A program made the translations under genes and the position numbers. From an uncultured Gemmataceae bacterium (GTDB lineage: Bacteria; Planctomycetota; Planctomycetia; Gemmatales; Gemmataceae): a stretch of DNA of 64,000 bases. Of the stretch, positions 10,059 to 17,877 are shown one piece after another (position 1 is the stretch's first letter; every line of letters starts with the position of its first letter). Location: the NCBI GenBank assembly GCA_937923405.1, contig CALDUY010000008.1, positions 62,001-126,000 of the forward strand, read 5' to 3'. The notes under the pieces are model-generated. The model was given only the letters and a program-made list of their open reading frames with translations. It searched no databases and was not told where the DNA came from.

Positions 10059-10799
10059 TTAAATATCTAGATTTCGTCGAGAATTGCGAAACCTCGTCAG
10101 ATCGGAAGAAGATTGAAGTTCAATCCGCGAGCGAAACTGAACGAGTACTCGCTGCCAGGTACTCTTCGGAAGAGAATGATCTTTGAGTTTGCGACAGCGC
10201 TGAGCCAGTTGCTCCCAAGCAGAAGCCATCTTTTCTGCTGGCACCACTGGTGGTTGTCCGCGCTGTGCTAGGCAGCGTCGGCGATACTCGAGTCCCAAAT
10301 TTTCGACTGCCCAATGCTCATAATGAGCTATCCAGGAGGCTAGTTCTACGACAAGACCACGAACCCGTTGCCATTCCTCAGCGCTAGCAGGCGGAGTGAG
10401 TGGGGGTAACTCTTCCGAGGAGCCAACCCCTACAATTTGATGTTGAGACGTATACAGGGGAGTAAATCCAAATCGATGAATGTAGACCCCACCTTGTCCC
10501 AACTTGCCGAGAAAAACCCCGAATCCCCAGAGCGTGATCTGCCCTCCACTGCTCAGTTCACCGGTGTAGCTGGGACTACAAGCTCTACCTGGAAGCATCG
10601 GTCGATAATGGCACATACCCAAGCGGAGTAAAACATTACCTTGGGGATGAACCACGTCACGCCCCCAACACCAAAGCTGCTGGTCCAGCAGAGCCGCTGC
10701 TCGTTGCTCGTACTGTTTGTTGGAAAAAGCTCGATAGCGTCGAGTCATCGTGGGTTGAACGTACTCCGTCGACCGATCCAGAACAGGAGTATGCATCAT
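10059..10799 (-). CDS. Conserved-looking protein of unknown function, translationally coupled to the metal GTPase
   Basis: I do not recognise the family. The 246-residue protein is soluble, rich in Trp, Arg and Gln, and has scattered Cys and His in its first third ([35 protein letters not shown]) that could bind a metal. Its ATG overlaps the stop of the CobW GTPase gene in an ATGA arrangement (10796-10799), which implies translational coupling and a linked function. The C-terminal half is predicted helical and basic. A role in zinc or other metal homeostasis is only an inference from the neighbour. Confidence 0.7.
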   Translation of the reverse strand: MMHTPVLDRSTEYVQPTMTRRYRAFSNKQYEQRAAALLDQQLWCWGRDVVHPQGNVLLRLGMCHYRPMLPGRACSPSYTGELSSGGQITLWGFGVFLGKLGQGGVYIHRFGFTPLYTSQHQIVGVGSSEELPPLTPPASAEEWQRVRGLVVELASWIAHYEHWAVENLGLEYRRRCLAQRGQPPVVPAEKMASAWEQLAQRCRKLKDHSLPKSTWQRVLVQFRSRIELQSSSDLTRFRNSRRNLDI

Positions 10800-12037
10800 T
10801 CCGACACCTCATGAGTATGAGCAGCTGGCATTTCCTCGATGTTAGGCCACTTCGGCCAAGGATCACGAAATCTGGCCCAGGCCTCTGGTCCCTTGACCAT
10901 CTCCTTGTCGGTGAGCAAGCAGCGATCCAGTGCCTCACGTAAGCCCGACTCGTGGATGCCGATGCCAATGAAAACCAACTCCTGACGACGGTCGCCATGT
11001 TCCCCTTCCCAGTTGCCTAGAATGTGTGCTTTCTCGTCAGGATCGTCTGGCCATTCATCGCGCGAAGTTGCAGCCCACCACACAGCATAAGGCTGTAGTG
11101 AGATAACTCGCCCGGCAACGGAAAAGAGAACGATCCACTCCATGCGTGTCGCCAGCCAGAGAAATCCCTTGGCCCGTAGCAATCCCTTCATTACGTTGTC
11201 GTCATGAACCACGTTCCACAGTCGTTGCGGATGGAATGGCCGACGAGCGCGGTAGACGAAACTACTGATGCCGTATTCCTCGGTTTCGGGGGTCTTTTCA
11301 CCAATCAGTTCACGGACCCAGCCAGCGGATTGCTCCACTGTGTGGATGTCAAATAATCCCGTACCAAGAATCCGTTCGAGCGGAACCTTTCCATGTATGG
11401 TTTGAATGAGTGTGGCTCCAGGATTGAGCTTTTGGAGCAGGCCTGTCAACCGACTCTGTTCTTTCGGACTAACACGATCTAGTTTGTTCAGCACCAACAC
11501 ATTGGCAAATTCGACCTGATCGACCAGCAACTCGACGACGTCGCGGTCATCCTCTTCATTAACCCCTAGACCGCGCTGCTTGAGATCCTCGATCGATTGA
11601 TAGTCGGCCAAAAAACTCTCAGCATCAACCACAGTAACCATCGTGTCTAACTGAGCGATGTCCGAAAGACTGACGCCATCTTCCGTGCGAAACGTGAACG
11701 TTTCGGCAACCGGCTTAGGCTCAGAAATTCCGGTCGATTCGATGAGCAGATAATCAAAACGGCCTTCCTTGGCCAGGCGCGTCACTTCCTGTAGCAGATC
11801 TTCGCGCAAGGTACAGCAGATGCAGCCATTAGTCATCTCGACAAGCTTCTCCTCGGTTCGGCTTAGCATCGCACCAGAACCAACGAGTCGGGCGTCGATG
11901 TTGACTTCACTCATGTCATTGACGATGACTGCGACCCGTAATCCTTCGCGGTTGTTTAGAACGTGGTTCAACACGGTGGTTTTACCCGCGCCGAGAAATC
12001 CAGAAAGTACAGTCACAGGCAGCTTTTTCTCGTTCAT
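10796..12037 (-). CDS. CobW/COG0523 family GTPase, ZagA/YciC-like metallochaperone
   Basis: From the ATG at 12035-12037 (GGAG seven bases upstream) the protein is 413 residues and begins [20 protein letters not shown], giving a Walker A at residues 12-20. The hallmark metal-binding CxCC is at Cys72, Cys74 and Cys75 in NGCICCTL, and ESTGISEP and NKLDRV supply further G-protein elements. A C-terminal CobW_C domain follows, ending with HTHEVSE. Such GTPases deliver Zn2+ or another divalent metal to client proteins and are often Zur-regulated. A longer in-frame reading upstream would cover the palindrome at 12139, so the shorter start is favoured. It is the first gene of a two-gene operon. Confidence 0.93.
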   Translation of the reverse strand: MNEKKLPVTVLSGFLGAGKTTVLNHVLNNREGLRVAVIVNDMSEVNIDARLVGSGAMLSRTEEKLVEMTNGCICCTLREDLLQEVTRLAKEGRFDYLLIESTGISEPKPVAETFTFRTEDGVSLSDIAQLDTMVTVVDAESFLADYQSIEDLKQRGLGVNEEDDRDVVELLVDQVEFANVLVLNKLDRVSPKEQSRLTGLLQKLNPGATLIQTIHGKVPLERILGTGLFDIHTVEQSAGWVRELIGEKTPETEEYGISSFVYRARRPFHPQRLWNVVHDDNVMKGLLRAKGFLWLATRMEWIVLFSVAGRVISLQPYAVWWAATSRDEWPDDPDEKAHILGNWEGEHGDRRQELVFIGIGIHESGLREALDRCLLTDKEMVKGPEAWARFRDPWPKWPNIEEMPAAHTHEVSE

Positions 12038-12138
12038 TCGATGGCTCCAAGCATTCTCAGGCGATCGATCCGATATCGTCAGGCACCAACCATTACCAGT
12101 TACCCCGAAACAACGGGACCGCATACTAGCCACGTTCT

Positions 12139-12155
12139 GTATTACTTAGTAATAC
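12139..12155. promoter_or_regulatory. Perfect 17-bp palindrome, candidate Fur/Zur-family operator
   Basis: GTATTACTTAGTAATAC has two perfect 8-base arms around one central T. It lies about 100 bases upstream of the metal GTPase start and about 180 bases before the divergent DUF1559 gene. AT-rich dyads of this size are typical sites for Fur-family repressors (Fur, Zur, Mur). The regulator itself is not in the window, so its identity is inferred from the zinc-GTPase context. Confidence 0.5.
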
Positions 12156-12229
12156 GATCTTGTCAGATCAACAGTTCGATCGTTGGATCTCAGAAAAAAT
12201 CGAGTGCTGTCTGGACACCCGATCAATAA

Positions 12230-12246
12230 GTTATACAAAGTGATAC
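12230..12246. promoter_or_regulatory. Degenerate second copy of the 17-bp palindrome
   Basis: Read on the minus strand this is GTATCACTTTGTATAAC, matching the site at 12139-12155 in 13 of 17 positions. It is 88 bases before the DUF1559 start and overlaps AT-rich sequence (TATACA, GATACAAT) that could hold that gene's -10 region, so binding here would be well placed to block the rightward promoter. Confidence 0.35.
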
Positions 12247-12333
12247 AATATGGTAAAACGTCGTCATACCAATTCAGCTTGACCCGAATTGAGAGACGAC
12301 CTCAAAGGGTATCTCCTGAGGAGAACGCGAATC

Positions 12334-13410
12334 ATGAATCGATGGCGGATCCCACGGGCAGCATTCACGTTGATCGAGCTATTGGTGGTCATCGCGATCA
12401 TCGCCATCTTGATCGGACTGTTGCTTCCCGCTGTGCAAAAGGTGCGGCAGGCGGCGGCGCGGATGTCGAGTCAAAACAATCTGAAGCAACTTGGCCTCGC
12501 TCTGCATTCCTACGAGAGTGCTAACAGCCGACTGCCTGGCATGCTTCCCGCAGGAGCGAGCAACGCTAACTCGTTCGGCTACTCGGTGCATGCCCAGCTC
12601 TTGCCCTACATCGAACAAGAGAATCTGAGCAAGACGTTTGATCTGCTCCAGCCGTTGTTCGTCGGGACGTTTCCGACGCCCAGTTTCATGCTCAACCCAG
12701 CAGTGGCTCCAGCGGCGGGCACCGTCGTCAAGACTTTCCTTTGTCCGGGGGATGGTCAGCAGCCGTTGTTCACCATCAACTCTGGTGGCGGCACACATGC
12801 GGGTACCAACTATGTGGTCAACCTTGGTTCGGGGCGAGCCGGACCAGGAGCCACCGCTGCGAATGGCTACGACACGCGGTTCCCTACCGATGGCATGTTT
12901 CACTACGGCCCAGGGCTGAAGTTCGGCGACATCGTTGACGGCACCTCGAACACCATGTTCATGTCCCAGTGTCTGTTGGGGATGAACGTGAATCTGACCA
13001 AACCGTTTAGCGAACTTAGTCGGGAGGAGATGCGGCGTCAAACAGCGAGCCTGGCCGGACGCGGACTCTACACCGGGTCGGGCGGAGCCAATCCGGGCTA
13101 TGGAGCCAGCCCGCCTATCGGACCCAGCGACTATCAGACCGCCACGTCATGGCGGGGCAATCGTGGTGGGTCGTGGATCTGGGGCAATGCCACTGCCAAC
13201 GGCTTCTGTGCTGCTCTGCCGCCCAACTCGCCCCAGTCAGACTCCACGGCACATGGCATGGGCTTTTTGTCTGCTCGAAGTAACTTCAGCGGCGGCGTGA
13301 ACGTCTGCTTTGGCGATGGCAGCGTTCGCTTTATCCGCGACAGCATCAACCTCAATGCTTGGCGAGCGATGGCTACTCGCGCGGGCGGCGAAGTCTTCAA
13401 CGATAATTAA
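12334..13410 (+). CDS. DUF1559 prepilin-like protein
   Basis: From the ATG at 12334 (GAGGAG nine bases upstream) the protein is 358 residues. It starts with a type IV prepilin-like signal, [16 protein letters not shown], preceded by a short basic leader, then the helix [20 protein letters not shown] typical of planctomycete DUF1559 proteins. The C-terminal block [14 protein letters not shown] is the usual 'H-x-G-DG' closing motif. DUF1559 proteins are abundant in planctomycetes and probably form pseudopilus-like or surface structures after cleavage by a prepilin peptidase. It is followed after 23 bases by the beta-propeller gene, so the two form an operon divergent from the metal GTPase. Confidence 0.93.
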   Translation: MNRWRIPRAAFTLIELLVVIAIIAILIGLLLPAVQKVRQAAARMSSQNNLKQLGLALHSYESANSRLPGMLPAGASNANSFGYSVHAQLLPYIEQENLSKTFDLLQPLFVGTFPTPSFMLNPAVAPAAGTVVKTFLCPGDGQQPLFTINSGGGTHAGTNYVVNLGSGRAGPGATAANGYDTRFPTDGMFHYGPGLKFGDIVDGTSNTMFMSQCLLGMNVNLTKPFSELSREEMRRQTASLAGRGLYTGSGGANPGYGASPPIGPSDYQTATSWRGNRGGSWIWGNATANGFCAALPPNSPQSDSTAHGMGFLSARSNFSGGVNVCFGDGSVRFIRDSINLNAWRAMATRAGGEVFNDN

Positions 13411-13433
13411 CCTCGAAGAAGGAGTTTATTCCT

Positions 13434-14819
13434 ATGAGACCGATGTTACGTTTGTGTCTGACGGTGGTGCCCGTCTTGCTGCTCGTGTCGTGGTGCTTGG
13501 CACGGCCTGCCGACCAGGGTGAACCGTTGACCCGCTTGTTCTTCCAAAATCATAAGACCAGCATGCTCAAGTGGGCTGACGTGCGGCTGAGCGACGGCAA
13601 GATGCCGATTCTCGGCCCGCTGCAGGACGTGGCCGGGTTCAAGAAGTTGGATGCGGCCAAGCAGAAACTCGTGCAGATGAAGGAGCAAAACGGACTGATT
13701 CTCGTTGGCGTGCGCGACGAGGACAACGGAAACTACGAGAGCGGTTGGATCCTGGTTCACACAGGAGTTGGCTACGTGGATCACGGCGATCACGGACATT
13801 GGCGCTACAAAAAATTGCCAGAAGTCTGGGACAGCCGGCTCGATGACAAGCAGGGCAACCCAGCGCATCTGTATCTGTACGATGGTTGTTTCTACTTGGC
13901 CAACGATCTGCTCAACGGCTACACGCGGATTGATCCTGCCAAGTACGCGACTAGCACCGGACGCAAACTCGGCAAAGACACGCCACGCTTCCTCAAAGGC
14001 GGCGGCAATCACATCACGCTAGCCGTCGTGGAGGACAAGGTCGGTTACTCGTGCTGGATCGACGGTGGCGGACCGAACAAGGGCAGGGTGGACGTGACTG
14101 CGATCCACGGTAAAGGCGAACCGGCCTATTCGTTCCAGTTGCCCAGTGGCGTCATCCACGGCGCGATCGCCAACTCAGGTAAGGTGTTCTTCGCCCCCGC
14201 AGAAAGCGTCTGCTGGGTCGAGGCCGACCTCACGCTGACGGGCAAACCAGAAACGGTGAAAATTCATCACATAGATTTGGGCAAGGACGGCGACAAGGCC
14301 CGCCGCACTGGCGCGTTCACCAACCACGGCAAGTATGTCCTGTTCACCACGGGCCGAGACGAAGGTTCGATGCTCGTGTTGGTCGATGCCAAGGCTGCCG
14401 AGCCGAAACCGATTTCCGTGCCGTTGGCCGTCAAGAAGGGCCAACGCGCGCTGACTCCTGAGGTGGCCGCGCTGCCGGACGGTCGCGTCTATGCTTTCGT
14501 TTTTCTCAACCCACCCAGTGCCGACGTCGAGGTAGACGACGAACTGATCGTGCTTGAGCTGGATCCGAACAAGGACGGCAACTACAGTGATGCTAAACCA
14601 ATTAAGATGATGAAGATCGGTAAAAGCGCCGTTTCGGGCCACTACGGTCATCATGACATTGCCTTCGACGCCGACCGTCGTTTCGCCTTCTTCACCAATC
14701 CTGGAGATGGCACGATCACGGCACTGTCGCTGAAGACTTTGGAACCAGTAGCGACGTTCAAAGTGGGCGGCATGCCGACAGCACTGCTCGCTCGCGGCGG
14801 ACTGGAAGACCATGATTGA
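13434..14819 (+). CDS. Secreted beta-propeller-like protein with His-rich loops
   Basis: The 461-residue protein has an N-terminal signal peptide (about residues 4-23) and a repetitive beta-strand pattern ending FTNPGDGTITALSLKTLEP, like YncE/seven-to-eight-bladed propellers. It has two histidine-dense loops, VDHGDHGHWRY near residues 116-125 and SGHYGHHDIAF near residue 400, that could bind metal. AAGGAG lies nine bases before the ATG. Gene context (same operon as DUF1559, divergent from a zinc-type GTPase) makes a periplasmic metal-binding role attractive, comparable in idea to the propeller metallochaperone AztD, but homology to AztD has not been shown. Confidence 0.75.
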   Translation: MRPMLRLCLTVVPVLLLVSWCLARPADQGEPLTRLFFQNHKTSMLKWADVRLSDGKMPILGPLQDVAGFKKLDAAKQKLVQMKEQNGLILVGVRDEDNGNYESGWILVHTGVGYVDHGDHGHWRYKKLPEVWDSRLDDKQGNPAHLYLYDGCFYLANDLLNGYTRIDPAKYATSTGRKLGKDTPRFLKGGGNHITLAVVEDKVGYSCWIDGGGPNKGRVDVTAIHGKGEPAYSFQLPSGVIHGAIANSGKVFFAPAESVCWVEADLTLTGKPETVKIHHIDLGKDGDKARRTGAFTNHGKYVLFTTGRDEGSMLVLVDAKAAEPKPISVPLAVKKGQRALTPEVAALPDGRVYAFVFLNPPSADVEVDDELIVLELDPNKDGNYSDAKPIKMMKIGKSAVSGHYGHHDIAFDADRRFAFFTNPGDGTITALSLKTLEPVATFKVGGMPTALLARGGLEDHD

Positions 14820-14984
14820 GCAGTTGCCTACCGGCCGTCGCTTGGTGGCGGAACAAATTCACTGTGTTCCCTCAAGCGAGGTCTGCGGTTCAACGAAGGG
14901 ATGGAGAATGTACTAGCCTGCACTGTGACTGTCCTTATCGTTACTTTGAGACACTAGGGCTGGTCACAGTGGAGGCGGCGCGGC

Positions 14985-16145
14985 ATGAGCATTTGGTCGT
15001 TAAGCTCAGGGTGGGAAGACGCCACTGTCACGGACGTGGTGGCGATTGTCGGGGTCGAGGTCATCACGGCGGTGGCGTTCTTCTTCCTGGGAGCGATGGC
15101 GGGTAGTTTTCTTAATGTCGTACTGTACCGCATGCCGCGTCGGCGTAATCTTCTTTGGCCGCCTTCTGCCTGTCCACATTGTGGCCATCGACTAGCACTG
15201 GCCGACAACGTCCCGGTCCTCAGCTGGCTGCGCTTACGCGGTCACTGTCGCTATTGTCAGGCCAACATTTCGTCGGACTACCTGCGAGTCGAGGTACTGG
15301 TTGGTACGGTATTTCTGAGTCTGTTGTATCTGGAAGTCCACACGGGCGGTCTAAACCTGCCATTGCGGATGCCCAATCAGTATGGCGGCGCGTTGTGGAC
15401 CATCTGGTATCCTCGGCCCGACATTCTTTCCATTTACTTGTACCATTTGTTACTGACGTTCTTCTTACTCAGCCTAGTACTATTTGTTCGGCAAGGGGAT
15501 CGTCTGCCCGGAGCGTTGGTGATAGTTGCGTTGCTGATCGGCGTGCTGGTTCCCGTGGCTCGTCCTACTGTGCAACAGGTGCCCTGGAAGGGACCGTCCG
15601 AGTGGCTCCATCCCTCGCTACCGTTGCCAGTCACTTGGGTCGAAACTGTGATCGGACTAGCTGTCGGTGGACTGTTGGGATTGCTGATGGGCTTTCGATG
15701 CGACAGGCCGCTTCGCGCCGATGGAATCGTCGCCCGATCGGCGTTACCAACTTGGCTCGATCTAGCAGTGGTGCTGGCAATAGCGGGAACATGGTTGGGT
15801 TGGCAAGCCGTCATCTCGGTCGCGATGCTGTCGAGCCTAGCTCGGCTGGTGGTTCCATCGCATTATTCAGCCATTCTGATCACGGCCACGACGGTAGCAG
15901 TGCAGCTGGTCTGTTGGCGACTGTTTACCGTGTATCTTCCTTGGTGGCCGGGGCCGCATACGTCTCTGCTCCTCATGGTCGCTTGGGCTGTGCTGGCTGT
16001 GACTCTTTACCACTTTCATGCGGCACGACAGCACCGCCTTGCTTCGAATCGACGAGTTGAAGCCACCTCGGCAGTGTCAGGGCCAACAACAGAAGACCTC
16101 CAAACAGCAAGGCCAATAACACCGGCGGCTCCAGAAGCGGAGTAG
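14985..16145 (+). CDS. Prepilin-peptidase-like membrane protein with degenerate catalytic motifs
   Basis: The N-terminal domain is a clear A24-family leader: GAMAGSFLNVVLYRMPRRR, then two CxxC pairs (CPHCGHRL, CRYCQANISS). About eight hydrophobic segments follow, as in PilD/GspO. The two aspartates that do the catalysis are not where expected: the first region reads LVLFVRQGDRLPG instead of an 'IDxDxxxxPD' block, and the second reads TWLDLAVVLAIAGTWLGWQ instead of GxGDxKLLAAxGAxLGWQ, so the GxGD glycine and lysine are gone. Whether it cuts prepilins is doubtful. The protein (386 residues) has a hydrophilic tail. Start ATG has GGAGG nine bases upstream. Confidence 0.8.
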   Translation: MSIWSLSSGWEDATVTDVVAIVGVEVITAVAFFFLGAMAGSFLNVVLYRMPRRRNLLWPPSACPHCGHRLALADNVPVLSWLRLRGHCRYCQANISSDYLRVEVLVGTVFLSLLYLEVHTGGLNLPLRMPNQYGGALWTIWYPRPDILSIYLYHLLLTFFLLSLVLFVRQGDRLPGALVIVALLIGVLVPVARPTVQQVPWKGPSEWLHPSLPLPVTWVETVIGLAVGGLLGLLMGFRCDRPLRADGIVARSALPTWLDLAVVLAIAGTWLGWQAVISVAMLSSLARLVVPSHYSAILITATTVAVQLVCWRLFTVYLPWWPGPHTSLLLMVAWAVLAVTLYHFHAARQHRLASNRRVEATSAVSGPTTEDLQTARPITPAAPEAE

Positions 16146-16176
16146 ACGGTTCGTAGCGCAGCCAGTGTTTGGACAT
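15973..16176 (-). CDS. Possible small membrane protein, antisense to the peptidase-like gene's end
   Basis: An open frame of 67 codons starts MSKHWLRYEPSTPLLEPP and contains one strongly hydrophobic stretch of about 20 residues followed by a basic tail. It overlaps antisense about 170 bases of the hydrophilic tail of the peptidase-like gene, where such hydrophobic frames can arise by chance. A TTGTTA ... TATCAT pair about 30-50 bases upstream on the minus strand could be a promoter. Weakly supported. Confidence 0.28.
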   Translation of the reverse strand: MSKHWLRYEPSTPLLEPPVLLALLFGGLLLLALTLPRWLQLVDSKQGGAVVPHESGKESQPAQPKRP

Positions 16177-16448
16177 AACCCATTTCCCGAAACGCGAGTA
16201 TGATATTGTTATACGACCTAGCATAACAACGGGAAGAGAAATAGGCCAGAAGTGAATCTGATCGCCCAAGCTGATTAAACGATTCGATTCACATTCCAAT
16301 CTCTTGTTGATGCGGTTTATGTGCAAACAAGGACCATTCAGAGACAAACCGGACCGAAGACTCGGAAAAAGGGGCTGTGATGAAGAGCCTGGTCCTAAGT
16401 TGTTCTCCAGGCAAGAGGTGTCAACTGCTGACCAAGTTAGTCTTGAGT

Positions 16449-16532
16449 GCTGGAGACAGGACTTGAACCTGCACTCCCTTGACGGGAACCAGGCCCTCAA
16501 CCTGGCGCGTCTGCCAATTCCGCCACTCCAGC
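16449..16532 (-). tRNA. tRNA-Leu (anticodon GAG)
   Basis: On the minus strand the 84 bases begin GCTGGAGTGGCGGAATTGGC and end with CTCCAGC, so the seven-base acceptor stem is perfect. The anticodon arm is CCAGG-TTGAGGG-CCTGG, giving anticodon GAG, which reads CUC and CUU. The long variable arm TTCCCGTCAAGGGAGT marks a class II tRNA, as expected for leucine, and the T arm GCAGGTTCAAGTCCTGT is canonical. CCA is not encoded. Confidence 0.97.
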
Positions 16533-16842
16533 GTACTTCCTACCTTAGAGAGCAAAACGATCTGGGTCAAGTCCCCAACGTGTGGATATGTCGGTCAACC
16601 CGTCATTTAGCTTGCGGCTACTAGTTCGCGGTGAAGTAGCCAGCAGGTTCACCCAGTTGAAATCGTCTCGCATAGTTTCTTGCTGGCGAAGCAATTCTAC
16701 TTAGCTAGCTCAACAACGCTCTAACTAGTTTGAGGTGGTTGGTACTCGATCGTTCCACATCTCTTATGATTTACTTATCAGATGTTTTCCGCGTAAGCTT
16801 GACCGTGCGGCGAGTGATTCCAACTTTCCTGATGGAGCCACG
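16533..16842. other. Intergenic stretch with no recognisable gene
   Basis: About 310 bases between the tRNA and the DUF1501 remnant. It should include the tRNA promoter, reading leftwards. I see no convincing reading frame, hairpin terminator or repeat in it. Confidence 0.5.
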
Positions 16843-17430
16843 ATGATGCAGCTCGATCCGTTCGTAGTGGAGGCACTGACTCGCCGATAATTGTTACAGC
16901 TAGGGAGCGGCAGTTATCTCGGTCTCACGCTTGGAGGATTATGGCGTGCGCGAGCAAGTCAAGCCGAACGTCCGTCCTCAGTTCAAAACCCAATCCGCTT
17001 TTGTATTCTGATCTTTCTCTACGGCGGGCCGAGTCATCTGGATACCTTTGACCTGAAACCCAATGTGCCATCCGAGATACGCGGCGAGTTTCGACCAATC
17101 GAGACTTCGGCTCCTGGTGTAAGGATTTGCGAGCATCTCCCTCGCTTATCTCGTTGGATGCATCGCATAGCTATTGTTCGCAGCATGCATCATCAAGCTC
17201 ACTTGCACGATTCAGGCTCGATCCACATGCTCACAGGTCGTCCTGTGGAAGGTCCAGAGCGCGAACTAATTGCTCTCAAACGGCAGAATTTTCCAAGCTA
17301 TGGGAGTGCCATTGTCGCAATTGCCATGGCCCGAGAACACGATAAAGCCTCACCACTCTCCGGCACCTGGAGCGGTCCCGCCGAGGCTTTCGAGTGCATG
17401 GACGTGATCGTCAAAGTCGAAGAGTTATAA
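16843..17430 (+). pseudogene. DUF1501 protein remnant with an in-frame stop and a truncated C-terminus
   Basis: Reading from the ATG at 16843 gives MMQLDPFVVEALTRR and then TAA at 16888-16890, exactly where the twin-arginine signal of DUF1501 proteins would continue ('TRRExLxLG'). The same frame then resumes LLQLGSGSYLGLTLGGLWRA and gives the DUF1501 core: FLYGGPSHLDTFDLKP, RGEFRPIETSAPGVRICEHL, IAIVRSMHHQAHLHDSGSIH, MLTGRP. After about 150 residues the homology stops and the frame ends, whereas intact members have roughly 400-480 residues. Both lesions point to a dead gene. Intact DUF1501 proteins are sulfatase-like and usually paired with DUF1549/1553 proteins. Confidence 0.8.
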
Positions 17431-17442
17431 CCGTGCATTCAC

Positions 17443-17871
17443 TTAGTCGATGCAGAAAAGCAGATTCCCGGTCGCATCGAAGAAGCCTTGGCCGTCAATG
17501 TGGAAAAACCCATTGGTCTGTGCAGCCAGATACCGGCTTAGGACGAAAGCACAAGGCGAATCCTCAATCGTGAAGAATTGTCGGGTCTGAATAATACGCT
17601 CCATCAATTGAACGCGAAGCAGTGTTTCCTCGCCGAGTTCCATCAGGGCGGCCCAGCTGTTCAGCTCCGCGCGTATCCCGTCTTCCTCACTGTGCCAGCG
17701 TTCCAAGGCGAAGATCCTACCATCAGGAAATATAGCTTCAGCGCGAAACCACTCATCTCCTTCGGCGAAAAACCGCCATCGCAAAGAAAATCCAGCCTCG
17801 GCAAGACACCGCTGAAGGTCCGCTGAGGCTGGGCAGAGGTCGGTCGCGCCAAACACGCGATGCCAGTTCAT
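17443..17871 (-). CDS. Hypothetical protein downstream of the di-haem peroxidase
   Basis: A 142-residue soluble protein with no motif I recognise. It is acidic and rich in aromatic residues (LRWRFFAEGDEWFRAEAIF, QTNGFFHIDGQGFFDA). It starts six bases after the stop of the cytochrome-c peroxidase gene, so the two are very probably cotranscribed. It has no signal peptide, unlike its partner, so a direct periplasmic role is unlikely. Confidence 0.65.
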   Translation of the reverse strand: MNWHRVFGATDLCPASADLQRCLAEAGFSLRWRFFAEGDEWFRAEAIFPDGRIFALERWHSEEDGIRAELNSWAALMELGEETLLRVQLMERIIQTRQFFTIEDSPCAFVLSRYLAAQTNGFFHIDGQGFFDATGNLLFCID

Positions 17872-17877
17872 GACGTG

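Noticed and set aside
12379-13041. Long minus-strand open frame inside the DUF1559 gene
   Set aside because: It is the antisense shadow of a clearly coding gene, has no ribosome binding site and its translation shows no family motif.
15155-16060. 301-codon plus-strand frame inside the peptidase-like gene
   Set aside because: It is the +1 shadow of the real frame; the CxxC-bearing frame is the recognised family and the alternative reads as low-complexity Ser/Arg-rich sequence.
16207-16228. Dyad TGTTATAC...GCATAACA as a third copy of the metal operator
   Set aside because: The arms differ from the GTATTAC/GTAATAC half-sites and contain a mismatch; it may be part of a promoter instead.
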